DNA of 64,000 nt. It comes from Bacteroidota bacterium (GTDB taxonomy: Bacteria; Bacteroidota; Bacteroidia; B-17B0; Aurantibacillaceae). A program made the translations under genes and the position numbers. Every line of letters starts with the position of its first letter. Positions within the stretch are counted from its first letter, which is position 1. This document shows positions 6,588 to 16,597 of the stretch, in pieces. The DNA lies in NCBI GenBank assembly GCA_016708845.1, contig JADJFB010000036.1:1-64000 (forward strand), given 5' to 3'. A model generated the notes under the pieces. The model was not told the origin of the DNA, searched no databases, and saw nothing but the letters and a program-made list of their open reading frames with translations.

Positions 6588-7559
6588 ATGTCTTTGTTTT
6601 TAGATGATAATGAGTGCCCCGTAAATGCTGAAACCAGAGAGTGGTTAGAAAACTGCTTTATATGGTTTATTGATTCTTTTGGTAGAGAGAAAATAGAAAA
6701 CGTGCATCTATTAACTCCTACCCCTGAGCATTTTCCTATAACATATGACGGGCAACTGCCATCTGTAATAAGTACCTTAAATATTGTTGCTAAACAAATG
6801 GAGGTCAATCCAGATGATATTGTGATTGACATTTATGAAGAAGGCCAAACAGAATTTGATGCTGGAGGTGTTTTTGGAAGCAGGTTGTTTTTGGAAAATG
6901 TAGAAACCGAAAATTATTCGGGAGGTCTATATTTTGGATTACAAGAAGATAATAAATACCATATTGCTCTTGAGAAAAGACAAGTAACTGATCCAGTTTC
7001 GATTGTGGCAACGCTAGCACACGAAATTGCTCATATAAAATTACTTGGAGAAAAAAGAATTGAAGAAAATAACGAGGACTTAACGGATTTAATCGTCATC
7101 ATATTTGGGTTAGGTATTTTTAATGCCAATACTGCCTTTCAAACAAAAAAAGATTTTGATTCTTGGGGCTGGAGCAAATCGGGATACTTGTCTCAAATGG
7201 AATGGGGCTACGCACTCGCTTTATTTGCCTATATAAGAGGTGAAGAAAATCCTGAATGGGCAAATTTTTTAAACACAAATATCAAATCTGATTTTGAAAA
7301 AAGTATTGAGTTCATTCATTATAACCCTATAAAAATTCTTGAAAAAATAGTTCCAAATAACGAATTTGATTTACAAGATAAGGTATTCACCACTTTTGTT
7401 TACAACTGTAAGGAAGGCGAATTACGCATTGAACAAGAATATCAAAATCCTAATGTTGGAGAAATTGCCACTTTAAATAATCTCCCAGCACCAACTGGCG
7501 TTTACAAAATAGGATGGTTCAGTAAAATAACGATAGTTGACGGAAAGGTAAGTAAATAA
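6588..7559 (+). CDS. predicted HExxH zinc-dependent protein (uncharacterised)
   Basis: 323 residues, no signal peptide, no membrane helix. HEIAH at 145-149 in the helix TLAHEIAHIKLLGE is a classical zincin motif. It is followed by an acidic stretch ENNEDLTDLIVIIFGLGIF (160-178) that could give the third ligand and a second helix. The N-terminal part contains a redox-neutral fold with VVKQMEVNP-like helices, not recognised. The last 20 residues (PTGVYKIGWFSKITIVDGK) form a beta hairpin seen at the end of several Bacteroidota cytosolic proteins. Proteins with this HExxH plus DLTD layout are common hypothetical proteins in Bacteroidota; proteolytic activity has not been shown and is inferred. 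It is divergent from the M48/AIM24 operon and convergent with the ATPase gene downstream. Confidence 0.75.
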   Translation: MSLFLDDNECPVNAETREWLENCFIWFIDSFGREKIENVHLLTPTPEHFPITYDGQLPSVISTLNIVAKQMEVNPDDIVIDIYEEGQTEFDAGGVFGSRLFLENVETENYSGGLYFGLQEDNKYHIALEKRQVTDPVSIVATLAHEIAHIKLLGEKRIEENNEDLTDLIVIIFGLGIFNANTAFQTKKDFDSWGWSKSGYLSQMEWGYALALFAYIRGEENPEWANFLNTNIKSDFEKSIEFIHYNPIKILEKIVPNNEFDLQDKVFTTFVYNCKEGELRIEQEYQNPNVGEIATLNNLPAPTGVYKIGWFSKITIVDGKVSK

Positions 7560-7560
7560 G

Positions 7561-7586
7561 AAAATTTCTTTTGGAGAAATTTTTAA
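7561..7586. terminator. hairpin between convergent genes, probable bidirectional terminator
   Basis: AAAATTTCTT pairs with AGAAATTTTT around a four-base loop and is followed by T-rich sequence. It lies between the stop of the plus-strand gene at 7559 and the stop of the minus-strand gene at 7593, so it can serve both. Confidence 0.5.
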
Positions 7587-7592
7587 TTTTCT

Positions 7593-9152
7593 CTAAAACC
7601 AACTTCCTTTTTTCTTCTTACCACCTAATCCTAAAACACCTAATAAACCTCGAGCAACTTCTTTCATCACTGTTCTACCAACCTGACGAACCATGGTGTT
7701 TTCAGAAATTTTTTCGATGGTAGATTTTTCTTCTTTAGCAGATTTTTTCTTGGTCTTGTTTTCAGGTGGTGAGTCTGTTGAAGCATCCTCTTCTTCAGCA
7801 GCTTTTAATTTTGCATTTAAAATCTCAAAGGCACTTTCTCTATCGATCACTTCGTTATATTTTGGTGCAATGCTACTAGCCGAAACAATTTGCTGAATTT
7901 CGTCAGAAGTCAATACACCTATTCTACTCATTGGCGCACGCAAATGTGTAGCGGCTAATGGTGTTGGAATACCTTTTTCGTTAAGTGCTGTTATTAAGGC
8001 TTGGCCAATTCCAATACTAGTAAGCAGTTCATCGGTTTTATAAAATTCGGAAATAGGATAATTCTCTGCTGTCTTTTTAATCGCTTTTCTATCTTTTTCG
8101 GTAAAGGCTCTTAGGGCGTGCTGCACTTTTAAACCTAGTTGAGATAATACAGCTTCAGGAATATCATAAGGGTTTTGTGTACAGAAATAAATGCCCACTC
8201 CTTTACTTCTAATTAGTTTAATGATCGATTCTATTTGATCTAATAAAGCATCTGAAGCTTCTTTAAAAATTAAATGTGCTTCGTCGATAAAAATACACAA
8301 CTTAGGTTTTTCAACATCACCTGCTTCTGGAAACGTTTGATAAACCTCAGCCAATAAACACAACATAAACGTGGAGAATAATTTTGGTTTATCTTGAATG
8401 TCCACTAAACGAATAATAGAAGCGATACCTCTGCCGTATGCGTCTAATCGAACTAAATCAGTTACTTCAAACGAACGTTCTCCAAAAAACACATCCGCAC
8501 CTTGCGATTCTAATTCGATGATGGCTCTTAATATTGTTCCAACCGATGCAGTCGAAACGTTACCATAATTTTTTTGAATGTCTTCTTTTCCTTCATTCGT
8601 TAAGTGATTTAATAAACTCTTAAAATCTTTTAAATCAACTAGTGGTAATTTTTTGTCGTCGGCATATTTAAAGATGATAGCCACTATACCACTTTGCGTG
8701 TCATTTAAATCTAATACTTTCGAAAACAATACTGGCCCAAACTCACTTACAGTAGCTCTTAATTTAGCCCCATTCTCTTTTGATAGCGTTAAAAACTCAA
8801 CACTGCTAGCATTGGGTACAAATGGCATTCCAATTGCTGTGTGTCGTTCTTCAATTTTTGGATTTGAAACTCCTGCTTTTGCAATCCCACTTAAATCTCC
8901 CTTTAAATCCATCATCAACACGGGGATGCCTTTCGCACACATGTTTTCAGCAATAATTTGCAACGTTACGGTTTTACCAGTTCCTGTAGCTCCAGCAATT
9001 AATCCGTGACGGTTTAATGTTTTTAATGGCAATTTTATTTGTGCTTCTTTTTGAGGAACACCATCTAACAAGGCAGCGCCTAAAACAATAAAATCTCCTT
9101 TGGTAGTATAACCATCATTAATGCTTTGTATAAATTTTACTGAATCTGCCAT
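7593..9152 (-). CDS. HerA-like / DUF853 ATPase
   Basis: 519 residues. The Walker A motif GATGTGKT is at 54-61, in the context RHGLIAGATGTGKTVTLQ. Walker B follows as LCIFIDEAHLIF near residue 290, with an arginine-finger region IIKLIRSKGVGIYFCTQNP, all typical of the DUF853 (YjgR) branch of the HerA/FtsK superfamily. The N-terminal 40 residues carry the beta-barrel strand that precedes HerA ATPase domains. The C-terminus (about 440-519) is charged and low-complexity, ending in a glycine-lysine run, and probably contacts nucleic acid or membrane. The biological role of this family is not settled; DNA translocation is the usual suggestion. It is a single gene, separated by a terminator from the T9SS cargo gene upstream. 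Confidence 0.9.
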   Translation of the reverse strand: MADSVKFIQSINDGYTTKGDFIVLGAALLDGVPQKEAQIKLPLKTLNRHGLIAGATGTGKTVTLQIIAENMCAKGIPVLMMDLKGDLSGIAKAGVSNPKIEERHTAIGMPFVPNASSVEFLTLSKENGAKLRATVSEFGPVLFSKVLDLNDTQSGIVAIIFKYADDKKLPLVDLKDFKSLLNHLTNEGKEDIQKNYGNVSTASVGTILRAIIELESQGADVFFGERSFEVTDLVRLDAYGRGIASIIRLVDIQDKPKLFSTFMLCLLAEVYQTFPEAGDVEKPKLCIFIDEAHLIFKEASDALLDQIESIIKLIRSKGVGIYFCTQNPYDIPEAVLSQLGLKVQHALRAFTEKDRKAIKKTAENYPISEFYKTDELLTSIGIGQALITALNEKGIPTPLAATHLRAPMSRIGVLTSDEIQQIVSASSIAPKYNEVIDRESAFEILNAKLKAAEEEDASTDSPPENKTKKKSAKEEKSTIEKISENTMVRQVGRTVMKEVARGLLGVLGLGGKKKKGSWF

Positions 9153-9175
9153 GTTATAATTTTACGTAAAAATAA

Positions 9176-9208
9176 AAAAGCTCTGCAAATAATTCTGCAG
9201 AGCTTTTA
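9176..9208 (-). terminator. rho-independent terminator of the 1697-aa cargo gene
   Basis: A strong inverted repeat, AAAAGCTCTGCA with TGCAGAGCTTTT, around an eight-base loop, flanked by A and T runs. It lies 17 bases downstream of the minus-strand stop at 9225. Confidence 0.8.
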
Positions 9209-9224
9209 AACAATTTAATTTTTA

Positions 9225-12200
9225 TTATTTACGAAGTAAGGTAATGTGTCCTACTTTCTCGTAACTCTTTTTCTTTTCATCTTTAAACGTTATTTTATAA
9301 ACGTATATATCTTGTTTTAATGTTTCACCTGAATTGTTTTTTGAACCATTCCAAAACTGATTTACATCCGTTGTTTTATAAATTTGCTCACCCCATCTGT
9401 CAAAAATCACCAAATTAAAAGTTGAGTAATCTACGCCTGTTGGAGGTAAGAATATTTGGAACACATTATTCAAGGCATCTGCTCCTGGTGTAAAAGCGTT
9501 TGGCACATATAATACTACATCTGGATTAACCACAATCACAACTGATGTATCATCCACACATCCTTCAGGAGTTGTAGCAACTAAGGTTACCACAAAGTTT
9601 CCTGAGTTTACAAATAAATAAGATTCGTTAACATTCGCGCTATTATACATTCCACCAATATCCCAAGCGTAAGTATTATCACCTAATACCGTTGATTGAT
9701 TTGTGAATTCTACTTGTCCATCAACTACTGTTGTTTCAACTACCGAAGGGTCGAAAGAAGCAATTGGTAATGGATTAGAAGTTATTCCGCTTGTTGCAAT
9801 GGTTGTGTCTTTACAGCCAATATTATCTGTGTAATATAACGTAGCTGTATAAGTTCCAGGTGTTGTGTAAATATGAGTCACTGTTAATCCAGTATCACTT
9901 ACAGTACCATCACCAAAATCCCAAATTGCTGTTCCAGTAGGATAGGACGATGTTGCATAATCTATTGTTACTGGGTTACATCCCGAGATAACATTAGGGA
10001 ATGCATTAGCTTCAGGTTTTGGATTTACCGTTATTGTAATGCTCTCCGCTGATCCACAATTTAATAAAGGAGAAGGATTAGTGCTATAGGTTACTACATG
10101 AACTCCTGCACCAGCAGTTGCTGGAACAAAGTTTGTTCCTGTAACGCCTGTACCTGTCCAAGTACCACCTGCAAATTGTGCAATGGTTTGTAAGTTAACA
10201 CCTGCATCATAAATACAGTAAGGTCCAACAGTATTAGTAATTGTTGCTGGCACAAAATGAACAACGGTTACAGCTATAGTTTCTGTATTAACACACGGAC
10301 CGTTAGTTAATGTATATAATAAAGTATTATTTCCAACGATACTAGACACTGGAGAAAAACTTCCTCCTGCCGAAACTATCGAGCCTGGTGTTACTGCCGA
10401 CCATACACCTCCTGTAGGAGTTACTGTCATATTTTGTGCAGCATAATTATCGCAATAAGGTCCAGCTGCTGTAATGGTTGGTTGAGCTTGTGAATTTACT
10501 GTCACGTCGATCGTACTAGCTGAAGGGCAAAGTGATGCTGTTGGAGTTGAGTTTGTGCTGTATGTTAAAGTGTGTACAGCCGCTCCCGCTACAGCAGGGT
10601 CAAAGTTTGTACCTGTAACTCCATTACCCGACCAAACTCCTACTCCTAATGTTGATGTTGTTAAAGCAGTAGATAAGTTAACCACTGGATTTGTAATACA
10701 CATAGTTGCAATAGAACCTGTAATCGTTGATGGTACAAATTGTTCTACAGAAATTGTTGTTGTATTAACTGCCGCACAAGTTGATGCACCTACAGAATAC
10801 GTATACGTATTATTACCAACAACTGCTAACGATGGAGTAAATACACCTGTTGGAGTAATACCAGTTCCCGACCAAGTTCCACCTGTAGGAACAACCGTTA
10901 ATGTTACTGTTGGTGCGTTAGTACATAATGGGTTTACAGCTGTAATAGTTGGTTGCGCTGCTGAATTTAATTGAACGGCAATTGTACCTGTTGCAGGACA
11001 TAAAGATGTTGTAGGAACCGAATTTGTACTATACGTTAATGTATGAGTTCCAACTCCAGCCACTGTAGGACTAAATATAGTACCAGTAACTCCATTACCA
11101 GACCAAACTCCTGCGCCTAACGTAGAGGTGCTTAATGCTGCTGATAAATTCACGGTATTACTAGGTAAACAAATTGGATTTATTGTTCCTGTAATCGTTG
11201 CAGGCACAAATTGTTCAATTGCAATAGTTGTTGTTGCCGTTTGCGAACATCCAGCCCCACCATATAAATAGGTTACTGTATTTGTTCCAACAGTTGCTAA
11301 CGATGGAGTAAATACTCCCACTGTAGAGGTTGCTGGAGTTAAGCTCCAAGTTCCACCTGCAGGTGTTGCAGATAAAGAAACAGATGTTGCATTAGTACAT
11401 AACGCAGAAACAGGAGTGATTGTTGGAGCAACCGCACTCGTAACTGTTATTGTTGATGACTGTGCTTGCATACAGTTAGTTTGTCCGATAGGATTTACTT
11501 GCACTGTATATACAGTGCTTGCCGTTGGGCTAGCAACTGTAGTATAAGTATTAGTTGGATTTAATCCAATTGTTGGAGTCCAAGAATAAGTAAACGCTGC
11601 AGGATTAGAACCACCACAGTTTTGGAATCTAATATTTGGACGATCTAAACTTGTTGTAGCAAAACTTGTCGTTAAACACATTGGAGATGAATCACTATAT
11701 GCATAAATACATTTTACGGTACCTGTTCCTGTTAAAGTATTAAAAGGATTAGATGTATAATTACTACTTGAAACATAATTATAACAAACATCTACTAATA
11801 AATTTGAAACGCCATCCCACTCATAGGCAGTTGTAAATGCATGCGTATTCCAACCTACAATTGGCGTGTAGTTTGTTGCATTATAAACTTGCACTAAACC
11901 TGTGTTATCAAATGTACTAGTAAGAACATTTAATGAAGTACATTTTAATGAAATGGTAACGCCTGGTAATGTTCCTATATAACCTGCAGGAATTGAATTG
12001 ATATTAAACGCTAATGAAGAAATTTTTCCTGGTAAAATACCAGCTGCCAATAACTCAGCAGCAGTATACAATAATTGATGCCTTGCATTTTTATACCAGT
12101 TGCCGTAAATACTTGGCCAGCTATTACTTGGGTTAAGCCCTGCTCCAGTTCCAACAGTAATTAAATTAGGGGTTGTGCAACCTCCAGTAGTTGATAACCC

Positions 12201-14318
12201 ACAAGCACTTGGAGTTGTATTTCCAAAGTTTACCGTTAAAGTTGTACTTCCTGCATTACAAATACTTGTATTTTGTGGCGTTAATGTATATGAATACACA
12301 AATGGACTTACCGTAAAAGTTGTATTATAAATACACTGTCCATCAAAAACAGTTGCACTATATGTACCAATAGATAAACCAACAACGCTATCTTTTACTA
12401 AAGTAGTATTATTTAATACAGAGTTATAACCCGCTGGACCAGTTACAGTATAACTATAAACTGGAGGAGCTCCTGTTTGTAAATTAATGACTGCGTAAGA
12501 GTTGTTATTACCTGGGCAAATACTTTTTATATTACTAGCATAGATACTTCCGCCAGGTGATTGTGTTAATGTATATTTAATTGAATCTTTACATCCACTA
12601 GCGGTATTAAATACTAAGAAATACTCAGCACCATTTACTGGAGAGTTAATGGTTAAAGAAGAACTCGTAGCACCAGCAATTAAAGCTAAAGGAGAAGCTG
12701 TGTACCATTTATAATTTGATCCACCAGCATTGGTTATCCAAGCCACTGATCCACAATATGGGGCTGGCAATGCATAAAAAGCTGGAGCTGTAATTCCTAC
12801 CTGAACCGTAGTTGAGGCTAAACCACATAAAATAGCACTAACGTTCACCGTATAGATACCCGGTGCTAAACCTGTGGCCGTTTGTGCCGTGGAGACGGTT
12901 GCCCCTAAACTATTGACCCATTGATAATTGTATCCTGAACTACTTCCTGTAGCTGTAACGTTTGTTGTTCCACTATTTCCATTAAGACATGATGGTGTAG
13001 ACCCAACTCCTGTAATACTTACACTTGAAATAGCAACTGTTGTTTGAAACGAACTCGCACAACCGTTTGGAGCTGTTACGTTACAAGTAAATACTTGACC
13101 AGCACTAACTGGTGTAATTGTAGCTGTTGGAGCATTTCCCCCATTAGGTACAGTAACAGGTCCACCTGGGCCAATCCATTGATATGTTGTGTAGCCACTT
13201 GGAGCTGTTAATACTGCTTGATTATCATTTGCACAAAAACTTGCCACTGCTCCACCTTGACTACATTCAGCATCTACATAAGCATAACCATAATGTCCTC
13301 CTTGAGAACATCCTCCTACGTAAAACTCTACATTTACAGAAGTAATTGCTGGGTAGTTAGAAAAGTCGAAAGCATAAGAAGTCCATTTTCTGTACATCAC
13401 ACTTCCCCATCCAACAACTGCATCTGTCCAAGTTGGATCATATAAAGGAGATGTTGGGTCAGTTAAGGCTGCATTACATGTTACAGTATATGTAGAACAT
13501 CCTGGTACTAAGTTTCCGTTTTGATCAGTTACTCTAACCGAAAAATAAGGTTGCTCATAAGCAAGGTGTCCACCATTATCTAATACTAAAGCGTAAGAAA
13601 TACTAAAGTTTTTATTATTAGGGTTTAACGCCATGTTGTACGTTAATTTACTTGCTCTATAGTTAGCACTAGCTCCATTTAATCGAACGGAAGCAGGTCC
13701 ACCATTTGGATTTACTACTGGTATTTCAGAAACTGTTTGAGTACCAACAACTTTACAAGCAATTGAGTCCCAGCCTACACAATTAGGATACACACTATTT
13801 GTTGGAGGAGTCGTCATAATAGTATGATAGTTCAATGTATTTGCCAAAGGCGCATTATTTCCTGCTCCATTTAAAATACCTGCTGCTGTTTGCACATAAG
13901 TAGGAAACAATGCTGTAGTAGCACCTGTAGAAACTGTTCCGTAGCTTCCTGTCCAGTTAGCAAAGGTTCCTTGCTCGAAACCTGCATTTGGGCAATATGC
14001 ATTTTGCGGAGAATTAGGAATAAATGGCTTTGCTAGAGGATTGTTTCCGCTATTACCATTTAAATAAATAGTTCCAGCATCATACACTCCAGAATTTTTG
14101 CCATGAGAAGCGGCGTGTCCTCCATTCTTATGAGATAAGTAATCGTTATGTAAAAATCTTACATAACCTTCTACATCAGATTTACTGATTCCTTTATCCT
14201 TAGCTTGTTTATAACCCGCTTTGATATCAAATCCATCTGCTAATTGTGCATAAGAAATAGAAGTAAGAAATACTAAAAAAGTACAGAATATACTTAATAC
14301 TAAATATTGTTTTTTCAT
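9225..14318 (-). CDS. large T9SS type B cargo protein with Ig/PKD-like repeats
   Basis: 1697 residues. Signal peptide at residues 1-24 (Lys-Lys then a hydrophobic run ending SYAQ). The ectodomain is Thr/Ser/Gly/Asn-rich. The middle holds repeated Ig-like units of about 80-85 residues with the pattern APTITPVSALCTNA, then GGTWS, then VGTNTVTYLYG; at least four near-copies lie between about residues 960 and 1400. One canonical PKD domain follows (WDFGDGTVSDTGLTVTHIYT) near 1490. The last 90 residues are the gliding-motility-associated C-terminal domain: VVLYVPNAFTPG..D, FDRWGEQIYKT, FWNGSKNN, DIYVYKITF. That domain routes the protein through T9SS type B sorting for surface display or release. 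No PorP/SprF gene follows, unlike the locus at 21118-29521. Confidence 0.92.
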   Translation of the reverse strand: MKKQYLVLSIFCTFLVFLTSISYAQLADGFDIKAGYKQAKDKGISKSDVEGYVRFLHNDYLSHKNGGHAASHGKNSGVYDAGTIYLNGNSGNNPLAKPFIPNSPQNAYCPNAGFEQGTFANWTGSYGTVSTGATTALFPTYVQTAAGILNGAGNNAPLANTLNYHTIMTTPPTNSVYPNCVGWDSIACKVVGTQTVSEIPVVNPNGGPASVRLNGASANYRASKLTYNMALNPNNKNFSISYALVLDNGGHLAYEQPYFSVRVTDQNGNLVPGCSTYTVTCNAALTDPTSPLYDPTWTDAVVGWGSVMYRKWTSYAFDFSNYPAITSVNVEFYVGGCSQGGHYGYAYVDAECSQGGAVASFCANDNQAVLTAPSGYTTYQWIGPGGPVTVPNGGNAPTATITPVSAGQVFTCNVTAPNGCASSFQTTVAISSVSITGVGSTPSCLNGNSGTTNVTATGSSSGYNYQWVNSLGATVSTAQTATGLAPGIYTVNVSAILCGLASTTVQVGITAPAFYALPAPYCGSVAWITNAGGSNYKWYTASPLALIAGATSSSLTINSPVNGAEYFLVFNTASGCKDSIKYTLTQSPGGSIYASNIKSICPGNNNSYAVINLQTGAPPVYSYTVTGPAGYNSVLNNTTLVKDSVVGLSIGTYSATVFDGQCIYNTTFTVSPFVYSYTLTPQNTSICNAGSTTLTVNFGNTTPSACGLSTTGGCTTPNLITVGTGAGLNPSNSWPSIYGNWYKNARHQLLYTAAELLAAGILPGKISSLAFNINSIPAGYIGTLPGVTISLKCTSLNVLTSTFDNTGLVQVYNATNYTPIVGWNTHAFTTAYEWDGVSNLLVDVCYNYVSSSNYTSNPFNTLTGTGTVKCIYAYSDSSPMCLTTSFATTSLDRPNIRFQNCGGSNPAAFTYSWTPTIGLNPTNTYTTVASPTASTVYTVQVNPIGQTNCMQAQSSTITVTSAVAPTITPVSALCTNATSVSLSATPAGGTWSLTPATSTVGVFTPSLATVGTNTVTYLYGGAGCSQTATTTIAIEQFVPATITGTINPICLPSNTVNLSAALSTSTLGAGVWSGNGVTGTIFSPTVAGVGTHTLTYSTNSVPTTSLCPATGTIAVQLNSAAQPTITAVNPLCTNAPTVTLTVVPTGGTWSGTGITPTGVFTPSLAVVGNNTYTYSVGASTCAAVNTTTISVEQFVPSTITGSIATMCITNPVVNLSTALTTSTLGVGVWSGNGVTGTNFDPAVAGAAVHTLTYSTNSTPTASLCPSASTIDVTVNSQAQPTITAAGPYCDNYAAQNMTVTPTGGVWSAVTPGSIVSAGGSFSPVSSIVGNNTLLYTLTNGPCVNTETIAVTVVHFVPATITNTVGPYCIYDAGVNLQTIAQFAGGTWTGTGVTGTNFVPATAGAGVHVVTYSTNPSPLLNCGSAESITITVNPKPEANAFPNVISGCNPVTIDYATSSYPTGTAIWDFGDGTVSDTGLTVTHIYTTPGTYTATLYYTDNIGCKDTTIATSGITSNPLPIASFDPSVVETTVVDGQVEFTNQSTVLGDNTYAWDIGGMYNSANVNESYLFVNSGNFVVTLVATTPEGCVDDTSVVIVVNPDVVLYVPNAFTPGADALNNVFQIFLPPTGVDYSTFNLVIFDRWGEQIYKTTDVNQFWNGSKNNSGETLKQDIYVYKITFKDEKKKSYEKVGHITLLRK

Positions 14319-14419
14319 CGTTAACTAATTAATACCGTAAAGTTATGGTATAATCAGATGAAAAACGACTCATTTACTCATCAAAACTGTACTTCTACGA
14401 AGTTTTTTGCCTAAAACGG

Positions 14420-14944
14420 TTAAGAAATGATAGGTGGGGGCACCATTTCATAACCACATGACTTGCAGGTTTTTAAGTCTTTTGAATTATAAAATTTTTC
14501 AAAAACACCTTGAAATTGAGAGGCAATATCGTTTAAAACGAATTTTTCCTCATATAATTTAGTATTGCATTTTTCACAAAACCACATCAAACCATCCATT
14601 TCTCCCTCACGTCTTTTTCGTTCCATTACTAAACCAATGGTGTTTTTAAAACGAATTGGGTTGTGGGGAACTTTTGGCGGCAATAAAAATATATCCCCTT
14701 CTTTAATATCAACCTCAACGGCTTTGCCATCTTCTTGAATAGTAACTTTGATGTCGCCTTCAAGCTGATAAAAAAATTCTTCGCTTTCGTTGTAGTGATA
14801 GTCTTTACGAGAGTTTGGCCCGCCAACTACCATCACAATAAATTCAGCATCTTTATATACCACTTTATTATTTACGGGTGGTTTTAATAAATGACGATTG
14901 TCGTCAATCCATTTTTTAAAATTAAAAGGGCGCGTTACACTCAT
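14420..14944 (-). CDS. nbaC: 3-hydroxyanthranilate 3,4-dioxygenase
   Basis: 174 residues, the usual length for the bacterial enzyme (EC 1.13.11.6). It opens the ring of 3-hydroxyanthranilate in the kynurenine route, giving the quinolinate precursor for NAD. The cupin core carries the iron ligands in YHYNESEEFFYQLEG (His, Glu) and PPKVPHNPIRF (second His). The substrate-binding WF..CEKCNTKLYEE segment follows. The C-terminal rubredoxin-like second metal site has two pairs, CEKC and CKSCGYEM, so this is the bacterial/fungal type with the extra iron. The start ATG at 14944 begins MSVTRPFNFKKWIDDN, as in relatives. No other kynurenine genes lie in the window. Confidence 0.93.
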   Translation of the reverse strand: MSVTRPFNFKKWIDDNRHLLKPPVNNKVVYKDAEFIVMVVGGPNSRKDYHYNESEEFFYQLEGDIKVTIQEDGKAVEVDIKEGDIFLLPPKVPHNPIRFKNTIGLVMERKRREGEMDGLMWFCEKCNTKLYEEKFVLNDIASQFQGVFEKFYNSKDLKTCKSCGYEMVPPPIIS

Positions 14945-14990
14945 AGTTGAATTATTGAGTTATTGAATTACTGAGTTAAAACTGGCAAAG

Positions 14991-15785
14991 TTAGTTCCCT
15001 GGGAAATTAGCTTTACGTTTTTCTAAAAATGCAGAAACTCCTTCTTTAAAATCTCCGGTACCAAAACTTTTCCCAAACTCTTCAATCTCTACTTCATAAC
15101 CGTTTTGTTTGTTATTATACCCAGCATTAATAACTTTAATCGCTGTTTTAACAGCAATTGGCGACTTAGTTGTGATTTTTGATGTAATCTCAAAACACTT
15201 ATTTAGTAATTCTTCTTGTGTTGTTACGTAATTTACTAATCCCCATTTGTAAGCATCTTCTGCATTAATCATATCGGCTGTAACAATCATTTCGAAAGCT
15301 TTGCCTTTACCAACTAATTGCGCTAAACGTTGAGTTCCACCGTAACCAGGAATAACTCCTAAACTAACTTCTGGCAAGCCCATTTTGGCATTAGCGCTAG
15401 CCACTCTAATATGGCAAGCCATTGCTAATTCCAATCCTCCGCCTAAAGCAAAACCATTAACGGCAGCAATAACTGGTTTAGAATAATTTTCAATAAAATT
15501 AAATATTTTAAAGTGTCCTATAGAGCTTAATTGTTTTCCTTCTTCTACACTAAAATTTGCAAACTCTGCAATATCGGCACCCGCTACGAATGCTTTTTGA
15601 CCTGAGCCAGTAATAATTAGAGCGCGAATGTCTTTATTGTTTTCAGCATCTACAAAAGTTTCGTGAAGCTCTTCAATGGTTTGTTTATTTAAAGCATTTA
15701 ATTTATCTGGTCGGTTAATTGTAATAACTAACACTTCGTTTTTTACTTCGGTTGTAATATTTTCTAAAGCCATTTCTACAGTCAT
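14991..15785 (-). CDS. enoyl-CoA hydratase/isomerase (crotonase) family protein
   Basis: 264 residues. The crotonase fold is shown by the N-terminal VLVITINRPDKLNALN strand, the oxyanion-hole segments AFVAGADIAEF and AVNGFALGGGLELAMACH, and the catalytic Glu region ASANAKMGLPEVSLGVIPGYGG. Glu residues at both hydratase positions (GLELA and PEVSLG) favour a true enoyl-CoA or 3-hydroxybutyryl-CoA dehydratase. The C-terminal amphipathic helices end FLEKRKANFPGN, the classical trimer-forming tail. It acts in fatty-acid beta-oxidation or butyryl-CoA metabolism in the cytoplasm. A second Met five codons in (MALENIT) is a plausible alternative start. It lies 46 bases upstream of the dioxygenase gene, possibly as one unit. 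Confidence 0.9.
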   Translation of the reverse strand: MTVEMALENITTEVKNEVLVITINRPDKLNALNKQTIEELHETFVDAENNKDIRALIITGSGQKAFVAGADIAEFANFSVEEGKQLSSIGHFKIFNFIENYSKPVIAAVNGFALGGGLELAMACHIRVASANAKMGLPEVSLGVIPGYGGTQRLAQLVGKGKAFEMIVTADMINAEDAYKWGLVNYVTTQEELLNKCFEITSKITTKSPIAVKTAIKVINAGYNNKQNGYEVEIEEFGKSFGTGDFKEGVSAFLEKRKANFPGN

Positions 15786-15910
15786 TTCTTTATATTTTTA
15801 GTAGTAACAAATATAATGTCATAAGTATTACTCTCATAAAAAGTTATTAACCCGTTTTAGTAATTTAACATTCTATCACTTTATATTTTTCATACTATTT
15901 ACTTAGATAG

Positions 15911-15918
15911 TATCTTTG
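15911..15918 (+). promoter_or_regulatory. predicted -7 promoter element for the hydrolase gene
   Basis: TATCTTTG at 15911-15918 matches the Bacteroidota -7 box TAnnTTTG and lies only four bases before the ATG at 15923. The transcript would then be leaderless or begin just inside the gene. No clear TTTG sits 19-21 bases upstream, so support is moderate. Confidence 0.35.
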
Positions 15919-15922
15919 TTTT

Positions 15923-16576
15923 ATGGTTATTTACGCAATACCTGGATTAGGTACTACTGAAAAATTATATAAAAACCTCCACATTAAAGGTGTTGAAATC
16001 ATTGTGTTGAAATGGCCAATCCCAGAAAAGAATGATACGATGCAATCGTATGCGAAAAAGTTTTTGCCGCAAATAGATACAAGCCAACCTTTTTGTTTAC
16101 TAGGCGTATCTTTTGGCGGTATGTTGTGTGCTGAACTTTCAACGATAATTTCCCCGAAAAAAATATTTCTAATTTCAAGTTCGAAACATAGAGGTGAGCT
16201 ACCTTGGTTTATAAAGTTTTTTAAATATGTCCCTCTTCACAAAATGATTTCCGAAAAAACACATCGTAAAATGGCTTACGAGGGGCGTTGGTTTATTGGT
16301 TTTGGAAGCGCCTTAATTCCTGAATATTTAGGAATGATTAATAGCATGACCAAAAATTATTTTAAAAATTGCATAAACATTATTGTAAATTGGGATAAAA
16401 AAGAATTACCAAAAAACTATGTTCATATTCATGGTACTGGCGATAGATTGCTGTTACACAAATATGTAAAAGCAGATTATACCGTTAAGGATGGTTCTCA
16501 TGCAATGGTCGTATTTAGGGCAGAGGAGATTAGTAAAATTATTGAAAAAGAGATTTCTTCTTTTCTTTTTCCTTGA
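15923..16576 (+). CDS. alpha/beta-hydrolase family protein
   Basis: 217 residues. The nucleophile elbow GVSFGG at 61-66 places the catalytic Ser at 63. The N-terminal strand IYAIPGLGTTEKLYKN carries a GLG oxyanion loop. A late Asp in HGTGDRLLLHKY and a His in VKDGSHAMVVFRAEEI complete a plausible triad. There is no signal peptide, so it is cytoplasmic. It resembles small esterase/acyltransferase-type hydrolases of Bacteroidota; the substrate cannot be read from sequence. It ends with TGA and is convergent with cysQ, with a weak AT-rich hairpin (16564-16586) at the junction. Confidence 0.8.
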   Translation: MVIYAIPGLGTTEKLYKNLHIKGVEIIVLKWPIPEKNDTMQSYAKKFLPQIDTSQPFCLLGVSFGGMLCAELSTIISPKKIFLISSSKHRGELPWFIKFFKYVPLHKMISEKTHRKMAYEGRWFIGFGSALIPEYLGMINSMTKNYFKNCINIIVNWDKKELPKNYVHIHGTGDRLLLHKYVKADYTVKDGSHAMVVFRAEEISKIIEKEISSFLFP

Positions 16577-16597
16577 TGAAAAAGAAACATTGCAAAA

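Noticed and set aside
10555..10974. Long plus-strand open frames inside the T9SS cargo and SprB-repeat genes (also 54051-54765, 57348-57569, 58077-58751)
   Set aside because: They mirror the repeated Thr/Ala/Gly/Val-rich coding on the minus strand; their Val/Pro/Thr-rich text is a complement artefact.
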